6,811 bases of DNA from Paracoccaceae bacterium (GTDB lineage: Bacteria; Pseudomonadota; Alphaproteobacteria; Rhodobacterales; Rhodobacteraceae): NCBI GenBank assembly GCA_025458985.1, contig JALORM010000093.1:1-6811 (forward strand). The letters are read 5' to 3'. Positions 5,799-6,811 of the stretch are shown one piece after another (positions within the stretch are counted from its first letter, which is position 1; every line of letters starts with the position of its first letter). The position numbers and the translations under genes are program-made. The notes under the pieces were generated by a model that worked only from the letters and a program-made list of their open reading frames with translations, was not told the origin of the DNA and did no database searches.

Positions 5799-5821
5799 CC
5801 GGGGGGCGCGAAGCCCCCCGG
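5799..5821 (-). terminator. 9-bp GC hairpin between the SDR and cupin genes
   Basis: CCGGGGGGC (5799-5807) and GCCCCCCGG (5813-5821) form a perfect 9-bp stem with a 5-nt loop (GCGAA on the plus strand, TTCGC on the minus). It starts 6 nt after the SDR stop. A second G6 run at 5792-5797 could pair with the same C6, so two folds compete. On the minus strand the stem is followed by a C-rich stretch and then GGTATTTGAGACAAAAGG, which runs into the cupin ribosome-binding site. No T-run follows directly, so it may attenuate, or mark a processing site, rather than terminate fully. Confidence 0.5.
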
Positions 5822-5827
5822 CCAGCC

Positions 5828-6568
5828 TCAGATGCAGCGCCCGCCGTCGACCTCGAGCGCGACGCCGGTGATCATCGACGCCTCGTCCGAACAGAGGAAA
5901 CAGGCGGCATTGCCCATGTCGTCCGGCGTCGAGAACCGCCCGAGCGGGATCGTCGCCAGGAACTTCGCCCGCATCTCGGGCGTGTCCTCGCCCAGAAAGC
6001 TCTTCAGAAGCGGCGTCTCGCCGGCCACCGGGCAGATCGCGTTGACCCGCACGCCGACGGGCGCAAGCTCGGCCGCCATTGCCTTGGTCGCGGTGATCAT
6101 CCAGCCCTTCGAGGCGTTGTACCAGACCAGCCGCGGCCGCGGCGACAATCCCGCGGTCGAGGCGACGTTCAGGATCGCGCCCGACTTCGCGGCCTTCATC
6201 TGCGGCACGAAATGGCGTGCGGTCAGGAAGACCGACTTCGCGTTGACCGCAAAGACCCGGTCGAAGTCGGCCGCGGTCACGTCCTCCATGGGCATCGGAA
6301 GGTGCGTCACTCCGGCGTTGTTGACGAGGATGTCGACCCGGCCAAGCTCGGCCCGCGCCGCCACCGCCATCGCGGCGACCGAGCTTTCGCGGCTGACATC
6401 GGCCTCCCGCGCCAGCCCGTCGATCTCGCGCGCCACGGCGGCGGCGCGCTCGGCGTCGATGTCCACCACCATCACCCGGGCGCCTTCGGCCGCGAACTTG
6501 TGCGCGATCCCCGCGCCGAAGCCGGACCCCGCGCCGGTGATGACTGCCGTCTTTCCCGAAAGCCGCAT
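5828..6568 (-). CDS. SDR-family NAD(P)-dependent oxidoreductase
   Basis: A classical short-chain dehydrogenase/reductase of 246 residues, the usual length. The cofactor motif TGAGSGFG is at 11-18. D36, at the end of the second strand (MVVDID), favours NAD(H) over NADP(H). D57 lies in ADVS, and NNAG is at 83-86. The catalytic tetrad is N109, S137, Y150 and K154 (YNASK). ICPVAGETPLL (178-188) replaces the usual NPG...T segment, and the C-terminus is GVALEVDGGRCI. It should oxidise an alcohol or reduce a carbonyl; the substrate cannot be told from sequence. Automatic annotations often read such proteins as glucose dehydrogenase or FabG, which I would not trust here. Start: ATG 6568-6566 behind GGAGG (6580-6576) with 7-nt spacing. 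A longer frame to 6685 would add 39 non-SDR residues and collide with the divergent gene. It is the first gene of the minus-strand run and lies head-to-head with a peptide-type binding protein. Confidence 0.93.
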   Translation of the reverse strand: MRLSGKTAVITGAGSGFGAGIAHKFAAEGARVMVVDIDAERAAAVAREIDGLAREADVSRESSVAAMAVAARAELGRVDILVNNAGVTHLPMPMEDVTAADFDRVFAVNAKSVFLTARHFVPQMKAAKSGAILNVASTAGLSPRPRLVWYNASKGWMITATKAMAAELAPVGVRVNAICPVAGETPLLKSFLGEDTPEMRAKFLATIPLGRFSTPDDMGNAACFLCSDEASMITGVALEVDGGRCI

Positions 6569-6683
6569 GCCCGGTCCTCCCTGTCGCCCGATCTTTCCCC
6601 GCAAACACGTGCCGCCGCAAGCCGCTGGCGTTGGCCGGCACCCGCCGCTAAGCTCGCGCGCAAATCCCACCGGGAGACAACCC
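6569..6683. promoter_or_regulatory. divergent intergenic region with candidate promoters
   Basis: This 115-bp gap separates two divergent starts, so promoters for both directions must lie here or inside the genes. Rightward, GCTAAGCT (6647-6654) is a possible -10 of alphaproteobacterial flavour, with CTGGCG (6625-6630) about 17 nt upstream as a weak -35. Leftward, CTTGCGG around 6614-6620, read on the minus strand, and AAAGAT further on give only a poor match. A CACGTG palindrome is at 6606-6611, without longer flanking symmetry. The regulator is not visible. Confidence 0.35.
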
Positions 6684-6811
6684 ATGACCTATCGCCTCAC
6701 ACTCCTCGCGGCGCTTTTCGCCGCCGCGCCCGCCCTTGCCCAGCAGGACACGATCTCGATCGGGATGGTGCTCGAGCCGCCGAATCTCGATCCGACGGCC
6801 GGCGCGGCGGC
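6684..6811 (+). CDS. ABC transporter substrate-binding protein, peptide/nickel type (family 5), 5' part only
   Basis: The first 42 codons of an exported solute-binding protein; the gene runs off the right edge. Residues 1-19 form a clean signal peptide: a positively charged start (MTYR), a Leu/Ala-rich core, and an ALA|Q cleavage site. The mature protein begins QQDTISIGMVLEPPNLDPTAGAAA, typical of the DppA/OppA class (SBP_bac_5), whose early strand reads like IGMxxEPPxLDP. These periplasmic proteins capture oligopeptides, nickel or other solutes for a permease-ATPase complex, presumably encoded further right. Start: ATG 6684-6686 behind GGGAGA (6672-6677) with 6-nt spacing. No lipobox Cys is present, so it is a soluble periplasmic protein. 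Its substrate is unknown; the divergent SDR, cupin and P1 peptidase suggest a small peptide or amide, by context only. Confidence 0.8.
   Translation, partial: MTYRLTLLAALFAAAPALAQQDTISIGMVLEPPNLDPTAGAA

Noticed and set aside
6606..6611. CACGTG palindrome as a regulator site
   Set aside because: Only six bases are symmetrical and the flanks do not match, so it may be chance; noted within the intergenic feature only.
6569..6685. 39-residue upstream extension of the SDR
   Set aside because: It would overlap the divergent gene's start codon, and SDR homology begins at MRLSGK, with GGAGG 7 nt before its ATG.

Overview
The window is very GC-rich DNA (roughly 70 % by eye) with dense, short-gapped genes. 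Its proteins look alphaproteobacterial, most likely Rhodobacterales: a SPOR-tailed D-Ala-D-Ala carboxypeptidase, GlsB/YeaQ-like small membrane proteins next to fmt, and a long GC hairpin followed by a GTATTT/CAAAAGGAAG stretch. The taxonomic assignment is inference from family resemblance, not from a marker gene. I see no rRNA, tRNA, CRISPR array, insertion sequence or phage gene.

Layout: (1) 1-699, plus strand, the 3' end of a ligD-type gene, cut by the window edge and carrying most of the LigD primase-polymerase domain. (2) 700-891, a non-coding leader with a candidate extended -10 and a hairpin. (3) 892-2892, plus strand, an exported D,D-carboxypeptidase with an unusually long Ala-rich linker and a C-terminal SPOR domain. 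(4) 2893-2919, a short convergent gap with a hairpin that could end transcription from both sides. (5) 2920-6568, six minus-strand genes read right to left: SDR oxidoreductase, small cupin, P1-family (S58, DmpA/NylC-like) peptidase, methionyl-tRNA formyltransferase (fmt), and two small membrane proteins. The gaps are 64 nt (with a 9-bp hairpin), a 1-nt overlap, 55, 5 and about 10 nt. (6) 6569-6683, a divergent promoter region. (7) 6684-6811, plus strand, the first 42 codons of an exported ABC-transporter substrate-binding protein of the peptide/nickel class, cut by the right edge.

How the parts may work together: ligD (end-joining repair) and the carboxypeptidase (septal peptidoglycan trimming) are separate units. 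On the minus strand, cupin and P1 peptidase are translationally coupled. The SDR and the divergent peptide-type binding protein sit directly upstream, so the right half reads like an uptake-and-catabolism locus for small peptides or amides. fmt, normally next to the deformylase gene def, lies behind the peptidase with no def in view. It is followed by two tandem, possibly paralogous, small membrane genes. The last of these has no ATG, GTG or TTG at its expected start: an AAG stands where the start codon should be, behind a perfect AGGAGG. That is the oddest single observation here. I did not find a convincing wholly new system.
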